This document shows positions 22,359-32,283 of a stretch of DNA of 64,000 nt, piece after piece. Positions within the stretch are counted from its first letter, which is position 1. Each line of letters opens with the position of its first letter. The position numbers were made by a program, and so were the translations under genes. The DNA comes from Burkholderiaceae bacterium. GTDB taxonomy: Bacteria > Pseudomonadota > Gammaproteobacteria > Burkholderiales > Burkholderiaceae_D. The DNA is taken from assembly GCA_023653025.1 (NCBI GenBank), contig JAMNXS010000006.1, positions 1-64,000 of the forward strand. Direction: 5' to 3'. The notes beneath the pieces are model-generated. The model made no database searches and was not told the DNA's origin. It was given only the letters and a program-made list of their open reading frames with translations.

Positions 22359-23153
22359 CTACTGCGCCGCCAGCTCCCTTAAGTAGCGCAAGCCCGCGAT
22401 CGCGCGGCTGCCGTACCACGACAGCATTTCGCCATCGACCAACCGGACCGGCTTGCCGATCTGGCGCTCGAGCGCATCGGCATGCGCGTCGGTGAAGCGA
22501 AAGGGCTCGGTCGACAGCAGCACCTCGTCGACCGCATCGGCCACCTCCCCGCTCCAGCGGAATTCCGGATAGCGCCGCTCCGACGGCGCCGTCCACTGCG
22601 TCCAGCCGACCAGCGCCAGCATACGTGCGATGTAGGTATCTGCCGAAACGGTCATCCACGGATCCCGCCAGATCGCATACAGCACCCGGCGCACGCACTG
22701 CGGCTGCGCGAGCGTCAGCGCCAGCTCATGCTCGAGCTGCGCGCACAGTAATTCGGCGGCATCTTGCGCGCCGAAGATGCCGCCGAGCAGCCGGTAAAGC
22801 GCGAGGTTGTCCTGCGGCGCGACCGGGTGCGTGACGATCACGTGGGGTACGAACTGCGCGAGCGCATCGACGGTCGGCTTTTCGTTTTCGTCGATATTGA
22901 CCAGCAGGTGCGTCGGCGCAAGGCGACGGATCTTTTCGATGTTGACATCCTTGGTGCCGCCGATCTTCGGTATCGCGGCCACCGCCGATGCGGGATGGAT
23001 GCAGAAGCCGGTGCGCCCGACCAGCTGCGACGCGAGGCCGAGGTCGCAGGCCAGCTCGGTCACCGAGGGCACCAGCGAGACGATGCGTGCCGGAGCGTCG
23101 ACTGGACGATGCTCGCGGCCGAGCGCGTCGACCAGTGCGCCGTGCGCGCTCAT
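22359..23153 (-). CDS. Helical-backbone metal receptor / BtuF-like periplasmic binding protein
   Basis: RIVSLVPSVTELACDLGLASQLVGRTGFCIHP...IPKIGGTKDVNIEKIRRLAPTHLLV. Confidence 0.8.
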   Translation of the reverse strand: MSAHGALVDALGREHRPVDAPARIVSLVPSVTELACDLGLASQLVGRTGFCIHPASAVAAIPKIGGTKDVNIEKIRRLAPTHLLVNIDENEKPTVDALAQFVPHVIVTHPVAPQDNLALYRLLGGIFGAQDAAELLCAQLEHELALTLAQPQCVRRVLYAIWRDPWMTVSADTYIARMLALVGWTQWTAPSERRYPEFRWSGEVADAVDEVLLSTEPFRFTDAHADALERQIGKPVRLVDGEMLSWYGSRAIAGLRYLRELAAQ

Positions 23154-23947
23154 CGATCGGGCGGCAGCTCGTCGCAAGCCGCCTTGTGCGGCGCGCGCGC
23201 GAACGCCGCGTCATACAGCCAGTTCGGCAGCAGCCGCAGCAGCCACGACACGCCGCGCATCGGCCACGGAATGACGGCATAGCTGCGCCCGGCGGCAATT
23301 ACGTCGGCCGCGCGCCGCGCGAACGCATGCGCCGGCATCAGGAAAGGCATCGGGTACCGGTTCACCTGCGTCATCGGCGTGTCGATGTAGCCGGGAGCGA
23401 TGGTCACGACCCGGATGCGGTGACGCCGGAGCTCGACGCGCAGCGATTCGCAGTAGCTGATGACGGCCGCCTTCGATGCACTGTAGGCCTCGGCGCCGGG
23501 CAGGCCGCGGATGCCGGCGACACTGGCGATGCCGACCAGCCGCGGTTCGGGCTCGCCGCGCGCGACCTGCGCCTTCATCGCGTCGATGAACGGGCCGAAG
23601 GTGGCGGCAGTGGCAATGACATTGGTGCGGATGATGCGCTCGAAGACGGCAAGGTCGGCGCTGCGCTCGGTCAGCGTGCCGTAGGAGATGCCGGCATTGG
23701 CGATCACGATGTCGGCACCGCCGGCGCGCTGCACGAAATCGGCAGCAGCGGCCGTCAGCGCCGCGTGGTCGTTCACGTCGGCCGCATAGGCAAGGTGCAG
23801 CGACGGGCCGGGTAGCGAGCGCAGCAGTTCCTGCAGCTTGTCCTCGCGGCGGGCCAGCAGGCCGAGCCGCGCGCCGCGCCGCGCGTATTCGTGGGCCAGC
23901 GCCCAGCCCAGCCCGCTGGAGGCGCCGGTGATGAAGACGCGCTGCAT
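23150..23947 (-). CDS. SDR-family oxidoreductase
   Basis: VFITGASSGLGWALAHEYARRGARLGLLAR; YSASKAAVISYCESL. Confidence 0.85.
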   Translation of the reverse strand: MQRVFITGASSGLGWALAHEYARRGARLGLLARREDKLQELLRSLPGPSLHLAYAADVNDHAALTAAAADFVQRAGGADIVIANAGISYGTLTERSADLAVFERIIRTNVIATAATFGPFIDAMKAQVARGEPEPRLVGIASVAGIRGLPGAEAYSASKAAVISYCESLRVELRRHRIRVVTIAPGYIDTPMTQVNRYPMPFLMPAHAFARRAADVIAAGRSYAVIPWPMRGVSWLLRLLPNWLYDAAFARAPHKAACDELPPDR

Positions 23948-23957
23948 CCGGCGCTGC

Positions 23958-24614
23958 TTACTTCGCCTTCTTCGCGACCAGCGCGTCCATCACCTGCAGC
24001 GTCGCATTGTTGAGCACGTCCTCGGGCGCGCCGCGCATGGTCTGGCCGACAATCGACGGCGACGTCACGTACTGGCCGTCGATCGCCACCGTCGGCACGC
24101 CGTCGATGCGGAAGGCTTCCTGCAGCTGGCGCACGCGGTTGACCTTGCTCTGCACAGTAAACGAGTTATAGGTATCGGCAAACTTCTTCTTGTCGATGTC
24201 CTGCTTGTCGATGAAGGCCATGATCTGGTCTTCGCGGTCGAGCTTCTGGCGCTTGCCGTGGATGGTGTCGAAGACCACCTTGTGCAGGTCGAGGCGGTTC
24301 ATCGCCTCCAGCGTGTAATAGAGCTTCTGCTGTGGCACGAAGGATTCGCGGAAACCCACCGGCACCCGCTTGACGACGACGCGCTCGCCCTGCTTCTTCG
24401 CCCAGTCGGCGAGATAGGGCTCGAAGACGTGACAGTGCGGGCAGTTGTACCAGAAGAATTCCAGCACCTCGACCTTTTTGCCGGCGTCGGTCGGCTGCGC
24501 CTGCTGCAGGCGCTGGTACTCGACGCCCTCGACGGGCGCGTTCGGCGCGGCAAAGGCCGAGGCGGCAATAAAACCGAAGCTGGCGATGATGATCAGGCGT
24601 TGCAGGAGTCGCAT
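23958..24614 (-). CDS. dsbA: Thiol:disulfide interchange protein DsbA
   Basis: FFWYNCPHCHVFEP active site and N-terminal signal sequence. Confidence 0.9.
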   Translation of the reverse strand: MRLLQRLIIIASFGFIAASAFAAPNAPVEGVEYQRLQQAQPTDAGKKVEVLEFFWYNCPHCHVFEPYLADWAKKQGERVVVKRVPVGFRESFVPQQKLYYTLEAMNRLDLHKVVFDTIHGKRQKLDREDQIMAFIDKQDIDKKKFADTYNSFTVQSKVNRVRQLQEAFRIDGVPTVAIDGQYVTSPSIVGQTMRGAPEDVLNNATLQVMDALVAKKAK

Positions 24615-24636
24615 GGCATTTTCCAGAGAGTGGTGA

Positions 24637-25323
24637 TCATTTCGGGACGCGCACGACGGCCGCGTCCACCCCGTTATCGGACAGCCGCACGCGCGCGCGA
24701 TTCATGGCATCGACATCGGCGAACGGGCCGACGCGCACGCGGTACAGGGTGCCGAGCTCGGATTTGCGCTCGGCGATGCCCGCCGCGACGCCCATCAGCG
24801 CCAGCCGCGCCTTGGTCGCCTCGGCATCCTGCAGCTCGCGGAACGCGCCGGCCTGCAGATAGTAAGTGAAGGCTTCGCCGTTTGCCGGCGTCGAAACATT
24901 TGCTGACGAAGCCGGCGGCGTCGAGCCGGCAGCCGGCTTGTCGGCAGGCGGCTTGTCGGCAGCCGGCGGCAGCGCCGCAGGAGCCGGCGCGGCCGGCAGG
25001 GTGGCAGGCGCCTGGGCAGCCGGCGCGGAGGCCGGCGGCCGCGCGTCGTCTGCCTCGGCAGCCGGCCTGAGCTCGTCGGCGGGAGCGCGCTCGCGGCGCT
25101 CGCGCGCGCCGCCGGGCAGAGTCTTGTTCGGATCGCCGAGCTCGCCTGCAGCCGGCGACTGCTTGCCGACCTTGTCGACGAAGGGCAGCGGCGTCTTCAT
25201 GATCGTCGTCGCGACCCAAACAGCGATCAGCAGCCCGATGATGAGCCCGACGATCAGGCCGGTAACGGTGCCGCCCTGCTGGCGTGCGGGCCGGTGGTCG
25301 GGATGGCGGCGCGGCGGCTTCAT
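24637..25323 (-). CDS. SPOR-domain inner-membrane protein
   Basis: Single N-terminal TM, Ala/Pro-rich linker, YYLQAGAFRELQDAEATKARLALMG...YRVRVGPF. Confidence 0.85.
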   Translation of the reverse strand: MKPPRRHPDHRPARQQGGTVTGLIVGLIIGLLIAVWVATTIMKTPLPFVDKVGKQSPAAGELGDPNKTLPGGARERRERAPADELRPAAEADDARPPASAPAAQAPATLPAAPAPAALPPAADKPPADKPAAGSTPPASSANVSTPANGEAFTYYLQAGAFRELQDAEATKARLALMGVAAGIAERKSELGTLYRVRVGPFADVDAMNRARVRLSDNGVDAAVVRVPK

Positions 25324-25325
25324 CG

Positions 25326-27062
25326 TCACATCCGGGACGGCGTCGACACGCCGAGCAGTTCGAGTCCGTTGCGCAGCACCTGGCGCGTGGCCAGCAGCAG
25401 CGCCAGCCGCGCATGCTTGAGGCTGTCATCGTCGACCAGCACGCGCTCGGCGTTGTAGAAGGCATGCAGGTCGCCGGCCAGCTCGCGCAGATAAAACGCC
25501 ACCTGGTGCGGGCCGAGTTCGTCGGCAGCCTTCGCCAGCACCTCCGGGAATTCGGCCAGCTTGGCCAGCAGGGCGGCCTCGCGCGGCGCGACCAGCGGCG
25601 ACAGGTCGGCCGCGACCAGCGCGCCGTCGTCGCCGCCCCATTGAGCGAGCACCGAGCAGATGCGCGCATGCGCGTACTGCACGTAGTACACCGGGTTCTC
25701 GTCGGACTGCGCGACAGCCAGATCGACATCGAACACGAACTCGGTATCGGCCTTGCGCGAGATGAGGAAGAAACGCACGGCGTCGCGACCGCGCGTGAGG
25801 TCGCGCCGGCCGTCGGCGCCGACCGCTTCGCCGGCCGACCATTCAATCAGGTCGCGCAGCGTGACGTAGGAGCCGGCGCGCTTGGAGATCTTGACCTCCT
25901 CGCCGTTCTTCATCACCGTCACCATCTTGTGCAGCACGTAGTCCGGGTAGCCGGGCGGGATGCCGGCGGCCGACGCCTGCAGGCCGGCGCGCACGCGCGC
26001 GATTGTGCCGTGGTGGTCGCTGCCCTGGATGTTGATGACCGTGCGGTAGCCGCGCTGCCACTTCGTGATGTGGTAAGCGACGTCAGGCACGAAGTAGGTG
26101 TAGCCGCCGTCGGACTTCTTCATCACGCGGTCCTTGTCGTCGCCGTAGTCGGTGCTGCGCAACCACAGCGCGCCGTCCTGCTCGTACGTCTTGCCTGCCT
26201 GCGCGATGGCATGAACGGCGGCCTCGACCTTGCCGTCGCTGTACAGCGAGGACTCGAGATAGTAATTATCGAAGCGCACGCCGAAGGCCTGCAGGTCGAG
26301 GTCCTGCTCGTGGCGCAGGTAGGCCACCGCGAAGCGGCGGATCGACTCGATGTCGTCGGCGTCGCCGCTGCCGGTGACGGGCTCTCCGTCCTTCGCCGCC
26401 ACCGTCTTCTGCGCGAGGAAGTCGGCCGCGATGTCGGCGATGTAGTCGCCGTTGTACGCGGATTCCGGCCAGTCGGCGTCGCCCGGCTTGCTGCCCTTTG
26501 CGCGCGCCTGTACCGAGGATGCCAGCGTAGCGATCTGCACACCGGCGTCGTTGTAGTAGAACTCGCGCAGCACCTCGTGGCCCTGCGCCTCCAGCAGCGC
26601 GCAGATGGCGTCGCCGAGCGCGCCCTGCCTGCCGTGGCCGACATGCAGCGGGCCGGTAGGATTGGCCGAGACGAATTCGACCAGCACCTTGTGGCCGGCG
26701 CCAGCATTGCTGCGGCCAAAGCACTGCGCATCGGCGAAGATGCGGCGCACGACGTCCTGCCGGGCCGACAGCGCGACACGCAGGTTAAGGAAGCCCGGAC
26801 CGGCCACCTCGACCGCCTCGACCAGCCCCTGCCGCGCCGGATTCGCCATCACGGCCTCGGCGAGTGCCAGCGCCAGCTCGCGCGGGTTCTTCTTCAGCGG
26901 CTTGGCCAGCTGCATCGCGACGTTGCAGGCGAGGTCGCCGTGCGACGGATCGCGCGGACGCTCCAGCGTAACCGCCGGAGCGGCCAGGCCGGAATCGGCC
27001 AGCAGCGGCGCGATGGCATCGGCGAAAAGGGAGGCGATCTGTTCTTTGTGTCGGGATTGCAT
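25326..27062 (-). CDS. argS: Arginyl-tRNA synthetase
   Basis: [37 protein letters not shown]...[15 protein letters not shown]. Confidence 0.95.
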   Translation of the reverse strand: MQSRHKEQIASLFADAIAPLLADSGLAAPAVTLERPRDPSHGDLACNVAMQLAKPLKKNPRELALALAEAVMANPARQGLVEAVEVAGPGFLNLRVALSARQDVVRRIFADAQCFGRSNAGAGHKVLVEFVSANPTGPLHVGHGRQGALGDAICALLEAQGHEVLREFYYNDAGVQIATLASSVQARAKGSKPGDADWPESAYNGDYIADIAADFLAQKTVAAKDGEPVTGSGDADDIESIRRFAVAYLRHEQDLDLQAFGVRFDNYYLESSLYSDGKVEAAVHAIAQAGKTYEQDGALWLRSTDYGDDKDRVMKKSDGGYTYFVPDVAYHITKWQRGYRTVINIQGSDHHGTIARVRAGLQASAAGIPPGYPDYVLHKMVTVMKNGEEVKISKRAGSYVTLRDLIEWSAGEAVGADGRRDLTRGRDAVRFFLISRKADTEFVFDVDLAVAQSDENPVYYVQYAHARICSVLAQWGGDDGALVAADLSPLVAPREAALLAKLAEFPEVLAKAADELGPHQVAFYLRELAGDLHAFYNAERVLVDDDSLKHARLALLLATRQVLRNGLELLGVSTPSRM

Positions 27063-27146
27063 CGGGAGTCGGGCTGGGTCGGCGCGAATGGCGCGCAAAG
27101 CCGGGATTATAGCGGTCGCGGCAGGGGCGGTCGGCAGTCAAAAAAG

Positions 27147-27168
27147 AGGGCACCCAACCGGGTGCCCT
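27147..27168 (-). terminator. Intrinsic-terminator-like hairpin, minus strand
   Basis: AGGGCACCC-AACC-GGGTGCCCT perfect 9-bp stem; on the minus strand followed by CTCTTTTTTG. Confidence 0.65.
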
Positions 27169-27244
27169 TGAGAGGAGATACAGCTGCTTCCATGCTACGT
27201 GCCCACGCGGGGCACATCTGCAGGATGGGGAAAGGCCCAGTGTG

Positions 27245-27262
27245 TGTCAATTGATAATTACA
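27245..27262. promoter_or_regulatory. PpsR/CrtJ-type TGT-N12-ACA site upstream of lhaA-puh operon
   Basis: TGTCAATTGATAATTACA, in an AT-rich spacer 100 bp upstream of lhaA. Confidence 0.7.
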
Positions 27263-27362
27263 ATGTATAAGTAAATCTTTATTGACACTTTGGTGCGTCG
27301 GGCATAGAGTGCGTCGATGGGTCAATGGGACAGTCCGTCCCGGCCGCCGCCTGATCGCGCTC

Positions 27363-28796
27363 ATGAAGCTGCTGTATACCGTCATCCGCAAAGTCACCTC
27401 ATCGCTGGACATGCGATGGATGCCCTTTGCCGATGTGGCAACGCCCGAGCTGCCGCTGGGCCGGCTGCTGCGGCTGTCGCTGTTCCAGTTCTCCATCGGG
27501 CTGGCGACCGCGCTGCTGGTCGGCACCCTCAACCGCGTGATGATCGTCGAGCTCGGCGTGCCGGCCTGGTGGGTCGCGCTGTCGGTCGCGCTGCCGCTGG
27601 TCTCGGCGCCGCTGCGCGCGCTGATCGGCTTCCGCTCCGACACGCATCGCTCGGCGCTCGGGCTGCGCCGCCTGCCCTACCTGTGGACCGGCAGCCTGCT
27701 GCTGTTCGGCGGGCTCGCGATCATGCCCTTCGGCCTGCTGGCGCTGTCGGACCCGCAGCCTGGGATGCTGTGGATCAGCCGCATCGGCGCAGCGCTGGCC
27801 TTTCTGCTGGTCGGTATCGGCATGCAGGTGACGCAGACCGCGGGACTTGCGCTGGCCACCGACCTGGCCACGCCCGAGACGCGTCCGCGCGTGGTGGCGC
27901 TGATGTACACGACGCTGCTGCTGGGGCTGGTCGGCAGCGGCATGCTGTTCGGCTGGCTGCTGGCGGATTTCACGCCGCTGCGGCTGGTGCAGGTGGTGCA
28001 GGGATCAGCGCTGGCGGTAGTCGTGCTGAACCTCAACGCGCTGTGGAAGCAGGAGGCGCTGAACCGCGCGCGCGCGCAGCAGCCGCGCAGCGAGGCCGCC
28101 TTCGGCGAGCACTGGCGCGCCTATGCGAACCGTCCGGGCGTGAAGCGCTTCTTGTGGACGGTCGGCCTCGGCACCTGCGCCTTCAACATGCAGGACATCA
28201 TTCTCGAACCCTATGGCGGGCAGGTGCTGCATCTGGGCGTGGGCGCCACCAGCCTGCTGACGGCGCTGACCGCCTGCGGCGCGCTGCTCGCCTTTGCGAC
28301 GGCCGCGCGCCTGCTGTCGCGCGGCATCGATGCCACGCGGGTAGCCGCGCTGGGCGCGCTGGCCGGCCTGCCGGCCTTTGCGATGGTGATCTTTTCCGCG
28401 CCGCTTGAGGCGCCCCATCTGTTCCGCGCGGGTGCCTTCCTGATCGGCGTCGGCGGCGGCCTGTTCTCGGTCGGCACGCTGACGATGGCAATGGACCTGC
28501 AGACTGGCGACGACGCCGGCCTCGCGCTCGGCGCCTGGGGCGCGGTGCAGGCCACCGCCGCCGGCGCCGCGGTCGCTGCCGGCGGCATCATCAAGGATGC
28601 CGTCGGCGCGCTGGCCTCCGCCGGCTGGCTGGGTGACAGCCTGATGTCGGAAGTCACCGGCTACAGCTTCGTGTACCACCTCGAGATGTACCTGCTGTTC
28701 GCGGTGCTGGTCGCCGTCGGCCCGCTGGCGCGCCGCGCGCGTCCCGCCGAGCCGGAGCGGCGCCAGCGCTTTGGCCTGGCGGAGTTCCCCGGCTAG
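27363..28796 (+). CDS. lhaA: PucC/LhaA-family light-harvesting complex assembly MFS protein
   Basis: LRLSLFQFSIGLATALLVGTLNRVMIVELGVPAWWV; FNMQDIILEPYGGQVL; immediately upstream of puhA. Confidence 0.9.
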   Translation: MKLLYTVIRKVTSSLDMRWMPFADVATPELPLGRLLRLSLFQFSIGLATALLVGTLNRVMIVELGVPAWWVALSVALPLVSAPLRALIGFRSDTHRSALGLRRLPYLWTGSLLLFGGLAIMPFGLLALSDPQPGMLWISRIGAALAFLLVGIGMQVTQTAGLALATDLATPETRPRVVALMYTTLLLGLVGSGMLFGWLLADFTPLRLVQVVQGSALAVVVLNLNALWKQEALNRARAQQPRSEAAFGEHWRAYANRPGVKRFLWTVGLGTCAFNMQDIILEPYGGQVLHLGVGATSLLTALTACGALLAFATAARLLSRGIDATRVAALGALAGLPAFAMVIFSAPLEAPHLFRAGAFLIGVGGGLFSVGTLTMAMDLQTGDDAGLALGAWGAVQATAAGAAVAAGGIIKDAVGALASAGWLGDSLMSEVTGYSFVYHLEMYLLFAVLVAVGPLARRARPAEPERRQRFGLAEFPG

Positions 28797-28880
28797 CGGC
28801 AACGAAAAAATTGCAAACCCGTCGTCGGGTTGACGACAAGCCCGCCGGATGGCGGGACCCATCATGGAAGGAGAAGCACC

Positions 28881-29645
28881 ATGGAAACAGGCGCGATCAC
28901 GCAATACGTCGACGTAGCCCAGCTTGTGCTGTACCTGTTCTGGATTTTCTTTGCGGGGCTGGTCTATTACCTCGTGCAGGAAGGCCACCGCGACGGCTAT
29001 CCGCTCGACCCGGGCACCGGCCGCGACACGAAGATCGACGGCTGGCCGCCGATTCCGTCGCCCAAGACCTATCTGCTTGCCAACGGCGAGCAGGTCGTGA
29101 TGCCCTACCCGCTGAAGGCGCCGGAATTCCTGCAGGCGCAGCCGCGCCACCGCTGGATCGGCTCGCCGATCGAACCGACCGGCAATCCGCTGCTGGCCGG
29201 CGTCGGTCCGGGTTCGTGGACGGCGCGTGCCGACCATCCGGACGTGACGCCGCACGGCGAGCCGAAGATCACGCCGCTGCGGGCCAATCCGGAACATGGC
29301 GTCGCGCAGCAGGATGTCGATCCGCGCGGCCTGCCCGTGGTCGGCGCCGACGGCGAAGTAGCCGGCACCGTGCTGGACCTCTGGCTCGACCGCTCCGAAA
29401 TGCTGTTCCGCTACATCGAGGTGCGCCTGGCCGACTCCGGCAAGGACGTGCTGCTACCGATACCGTTTGCGCGCATCCGCAAGGACGAAGTCGAGGTCAA
29501 TGCGATTCTCGCGCACCAGTTCGCCGATGTGCCCGGCCATCGCGAGGCCGAGCAGGTGACGATGCTGGAAGAAGAAAAAATCGCCGCCTACTATGGCGCG
29601 GGCACGCTGTACGCGACGCCGCTGCGCCAGGAACCGCTGGTCTGA
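28881..29645 (+). CDS. puhA: Photosynthetic reaction centre H subunit
   Basis: METGAITQYVDVAQLVLYLFWIFFAGLVYYLVQEGHRDGYPL. Confidence 0.95.
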   Translation: METGAITQYVDVAQLVLYLFWIFFAGLVYYLVQEGHRDGYPLDPGTGRDTKIDGWPPIPSPKTYLLANGEQVVMPYPLKAPEFLQAQPRHRWIGSPIEPTGNPLLAGVGPGSWTARADHPDVTPHGEPKITPLRANPEHGVAQQDVDPRGLPVVGADGEVAGTVLDLWLDRSEMLFRYIEVRLADSGKDVLLPIPFARIRKDEVEVNAILAHQFADVPGHREAEQVTMLEEEKIAAYYGAGTLYATPLRQEPLV

Positions 29646-29651
29646 CGCGCG

Positions 29652-30308
29652 ATGCAAGCCCATCACGAGTACGAGTTCGAAGCCACGCCCGGCCTGCCGG
29701 AGCCGCTGCCGGCCGGCGAGCACATCCTGTGGCAGGGCAGCCCCGACTGGAAGCTGCTGGCGCGCGATGCCTTCCACGTGCAGCGCATCGCCGTCTATTT
29801 CGCGCTGATGCTCGCGCTGCAGGTCGCGCTCTCATGGAATGCGGAGGCGGGACTGGCGACCAATCTGTCGTCGCTCGCCGGGTCGACAGTGCTGGCCGGG
29901 ATCGCGCTGGCGCTGCTGGCGCTGGCTGCCCGGCTGTCGGCGCAGACCACGATGTACACGCTGACCAACAAACGGGTCGTGATGCGCGTCGGCATCGTGC
30001 TGACCGTGAGCTTCAACCTGCCGCTGCGCTGGATCGCAGCCGCGCAGGTGCGCGCCGCTGACGACGGCAGCGGCGACATCGCGCTCGAACTGCGCGGCGC
30101 GGACCGCATCGCCTATCTGCACCTGTGGCCGCATGCGCGCGCGTGGCACCTGAAAAAGCCGCAGCCGGCGCTGCGCTGCGTGCGCGATGTCGCGCTGCTG
30201 GGCGAGCGCCTGCACCATGCATGGCAGCAGCGGCGCGCCGAGATCGGCGAAATCGAGCCGCAGAAGCGCATCCCGGTGCGCATGCCGGCGGCGGCGATGG
30301 CGCGATGA
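29652..30308 (+). CDS. puhB: Photosynthetic complex assembly protein PuhB
   Basis: LPEPLPAGEHILWQGSPDWKLLARDAFHVQRIAVYFALML; gene position after puhA. Confidence 0.9.
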   Translation: MQAHHEYEFEATPGLPEPLPAGEHILWQGSPDWKLLARDAFHVQRIAVYFALMLALQVALSWNAEAGLATNLSSLAGSTVLAGIALALLALAARLSAQTTMYTLTNKRVVMRVGIVLTVSFNLPLRWIAAAQVRAADDGSGDIALELRGADRIAYLHLWPHARAWHLKKPQPALRCVRDVALLGERLHHAWQQRRAEIGEIEPQKRIPVRMPAAAMAR

Positions 30309-30751
30309 GCATGCACACGCCCGACTTCTCCCGACGCCTGCGTTTTCATCCCGGCATTGCGCTGGCCATACTGATGGGAGTCGCCGTCGGCACGGTCGCG
30401 CTCGAGCGGCTTTCGCATCGCCCGCCAGGTGCGGCGGTTCGCACCGAAGCCCCGCTGCAATTGCGCGTGCTGCGCTTCGACGACCTGCCCGATGGCGCGG
30501 TGGCCGTCGTCGATACCGGCAGCGGGCAGCCGCTCGCCCGTTTCGAGGGCGAGCAGGGATTCCTGCGCGGCACGCTGCGCGCCATGGCCCGCGAGCGGCG
30601 CGCGCACGGCGTCGGCGCAGACCGGCCGTTCGAACTGATCGCCCATGCCGATGGGCGCCTGACGCTGCACGACCCGGCCACCGGCATGCGCATTGCACTC
30701 GAATCCTTCGGATCGACCAACGCCGGCGTGTTCGCGCGCCTGCTGCGCTGA
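30305..30751 (+). CDS. puhC: Photosynthetic complex assembly protein PuhC
   Basis: MSMHTPDFSRRLRFHPGIALAILMGVAVGTVALERL...LRFDDLPDGAVAVVD; ATGA overlap with puhB. Confidence 0.88.
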   Translation: MSMHTPDFSRRLRFHPGIALAILMGVAVGTVALERLSHRPPGAAVRTEAPLQLRVLRFDDLPDGAVAVVDTGSGQPLARFEGEQGFLRGTLRAMARERRAHGVGADRPFELIAHADGRLTLHDPATGMRIALESFGSTNAGVFARLLR

Positions 30752-30753
30752 GC

Positions 30754-32283
30754 ATGCGCGCCGCAGCCGCTCCGGCGCCGGCGACAGCTCCGGCCAACGC
30801 GCCGGCCACGGCACCGACGGCCATCGTCATCGGCAGCGGCTTCGGCGGGCTGGCCGCGGCGATCCGGCTCTCCTGCAAGGGCTACCGCGTGCAGGTGCTG
30901 GAAAAGCTCGAGGCCCCGGGCGGACGCGCGTCCGTACACCGGCAGGATGGCTTCACTTTCGACGCCGGCCCCACCATCATCACCGCGCCGCAACTGCTCG
31001 AAGAGCTGTGGACGCTGTGCGGCCGCGACATGGCCGACGACATCCGCCTCAAGCCGATGGAGCCGTTCTACCGGCTGCGCTTCGACGACGGCAGCTGGTT
31101 CGACTACAGTGGCGACGAGGAGACGATGCGGCGCGAGATCGCACGTTTCAATCCGGCCGACCTTGCCGGCTACGAGCGTTTCGTCAAGGACGCCGACCAG
31201 GCCTGCCGGATCGGCTTCGAGGAGCTGGGCGGGATGCCGTTCAACAGCATTTCCGACCTGGTGGCGGCCATACCGAGCCTGATCCGCATGCGAGCCTGGC
31301 AAACGCTGTATTCGCTGGTGGCCTCGCATATCAGCGACCCCCGGCTGCGCATCGTGTTCAGCTTTCATCCGCTGCTGATCGGCGGCAATCCGTTCTCGGT
31401 CACGCGCGTCTACAGCCTGATCAACACGCTGGAGCGGCGCTGGGGCGTGCACTGGGCGATGGGCGGCACCGGGGCGCTCATCAACGGGCTGGTGAAGTTG
31501 CTGGCCGAGCGCGGCGTGGCGGTGCGCTGCAATGCGCCGGTGACCCGCATCGACATCCATCAGGGCAAAGCTACCGGCGTCACGCTGGCCAATGGCGAGA
31601 TGCTCGCCGCCGACCTCGTGATCTCGAATGGCGACGCGGCCTGGACCTATCGCCACCTGATCGATGCGCGCCACCGCCGCCACTGGACTGACCGCCGCAT
31701 CGAGACCCGCAAGTACTCGATGAGCCTGTTCGTCTGGTACTTCGGCACCGACCGCCGCTGGGAAGAAGTGCCGCACCACATGATCATGCTCGGCCCGCGC
31801 TACAAGGGCCTGCTCGACGACATGTTCCGCCGCCAGCACCTGGCGGACGACTTCAGCCTCTACCTGCACCGCCCCAGCGCCAGCGACCCCTCGGTCGCGC
31901 CGGACGGCTGCGATGCGTTCTACGTGCTGGCGCCGGTGCCGCATCTGGGCAGCGGCACCGACTGGGAGGCGAAGGCCGAAAGCTACCGCCAGGCCATCCA
32001 GGCGCATCTCGAGGCGACCGTGCTGCCCGGCCTCGGCCAGCATGTGGTCAGCAGCCGCATGATGACGCCGCAGGACTTCGAAGACCGGCTGTGGTCCTAC
32101 CGTGGCGCCGCTTTCGGGATGGAGCCGGTGCTGGTGCAAAGCGCCTGGTTCCGCCCGCACAACCGCAGCGAGGACATCGGCAACCTCTATCTGGTCGGCG
32201 CCGGTACTCATCCGGGCGCTGGCGTGCCGGGCGTACTGATGTCGGCCAAGGCCATGGCTGCCGGAGTGCCGGATGCCGGCTGA
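30754..32283 (+). CDS. crtI: Phytoene desaturase
   Basis: AIVIGSGFGGLAAAIRLSCKGYRVQVLEKLEAPGGRA; YLVGAGTHPGAGVPGVLMSAKAMA. Confidence 0.92.
   Translation: MRAAAAPAPATAPANAPATAPTAIVIGSGFGGLAAAIRLSCKGYRVQVLEKLEAPGGRASVHRQDGFTFDAGPTIITAPQLLEELWTLCGRDMADDIRLKPMEPFYRLRFDDGSWFDYSGDEETMRREIARFNPADLAGYERFVKDADQACRIGFEELGGMPFNSISDLVAAIPSLIRMRAWQTLYSLVASHISDPRLRIVFSFHPLLIGGNPFSVTRVYSLINTLERRWGVHWAMGGTGALINGLVKLLAERGVAVRCNAPVTRIDIHQGKATGVTLANGEMLAADLVISNGDAAWTYRHLIDARHRRHWTDRRIETRKYSMSLFVWYFGTDRRWEEVPHHMIMLGPRYKGLLDDMFRRQHLADDFSLYLHRPSASDPSVAPDGCDAFYVLAPVPHLGSGTDWEAKAESYRQAIQAHLEATVLPGLGQHVVSSRMMTPQDFEDRLWSYRGAAFGMEPVLVQSAWFRPHNRSEDIGNLYLVGAGTHPGAGVPGVLMSAKAMAAGVPDAG

Noticed and set aside
25284-27254. 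656-aa plus-strand ORF
   Set aside because: Antisense of argS, whose HVGH and KISKRAG-type motifs are unambiguous.
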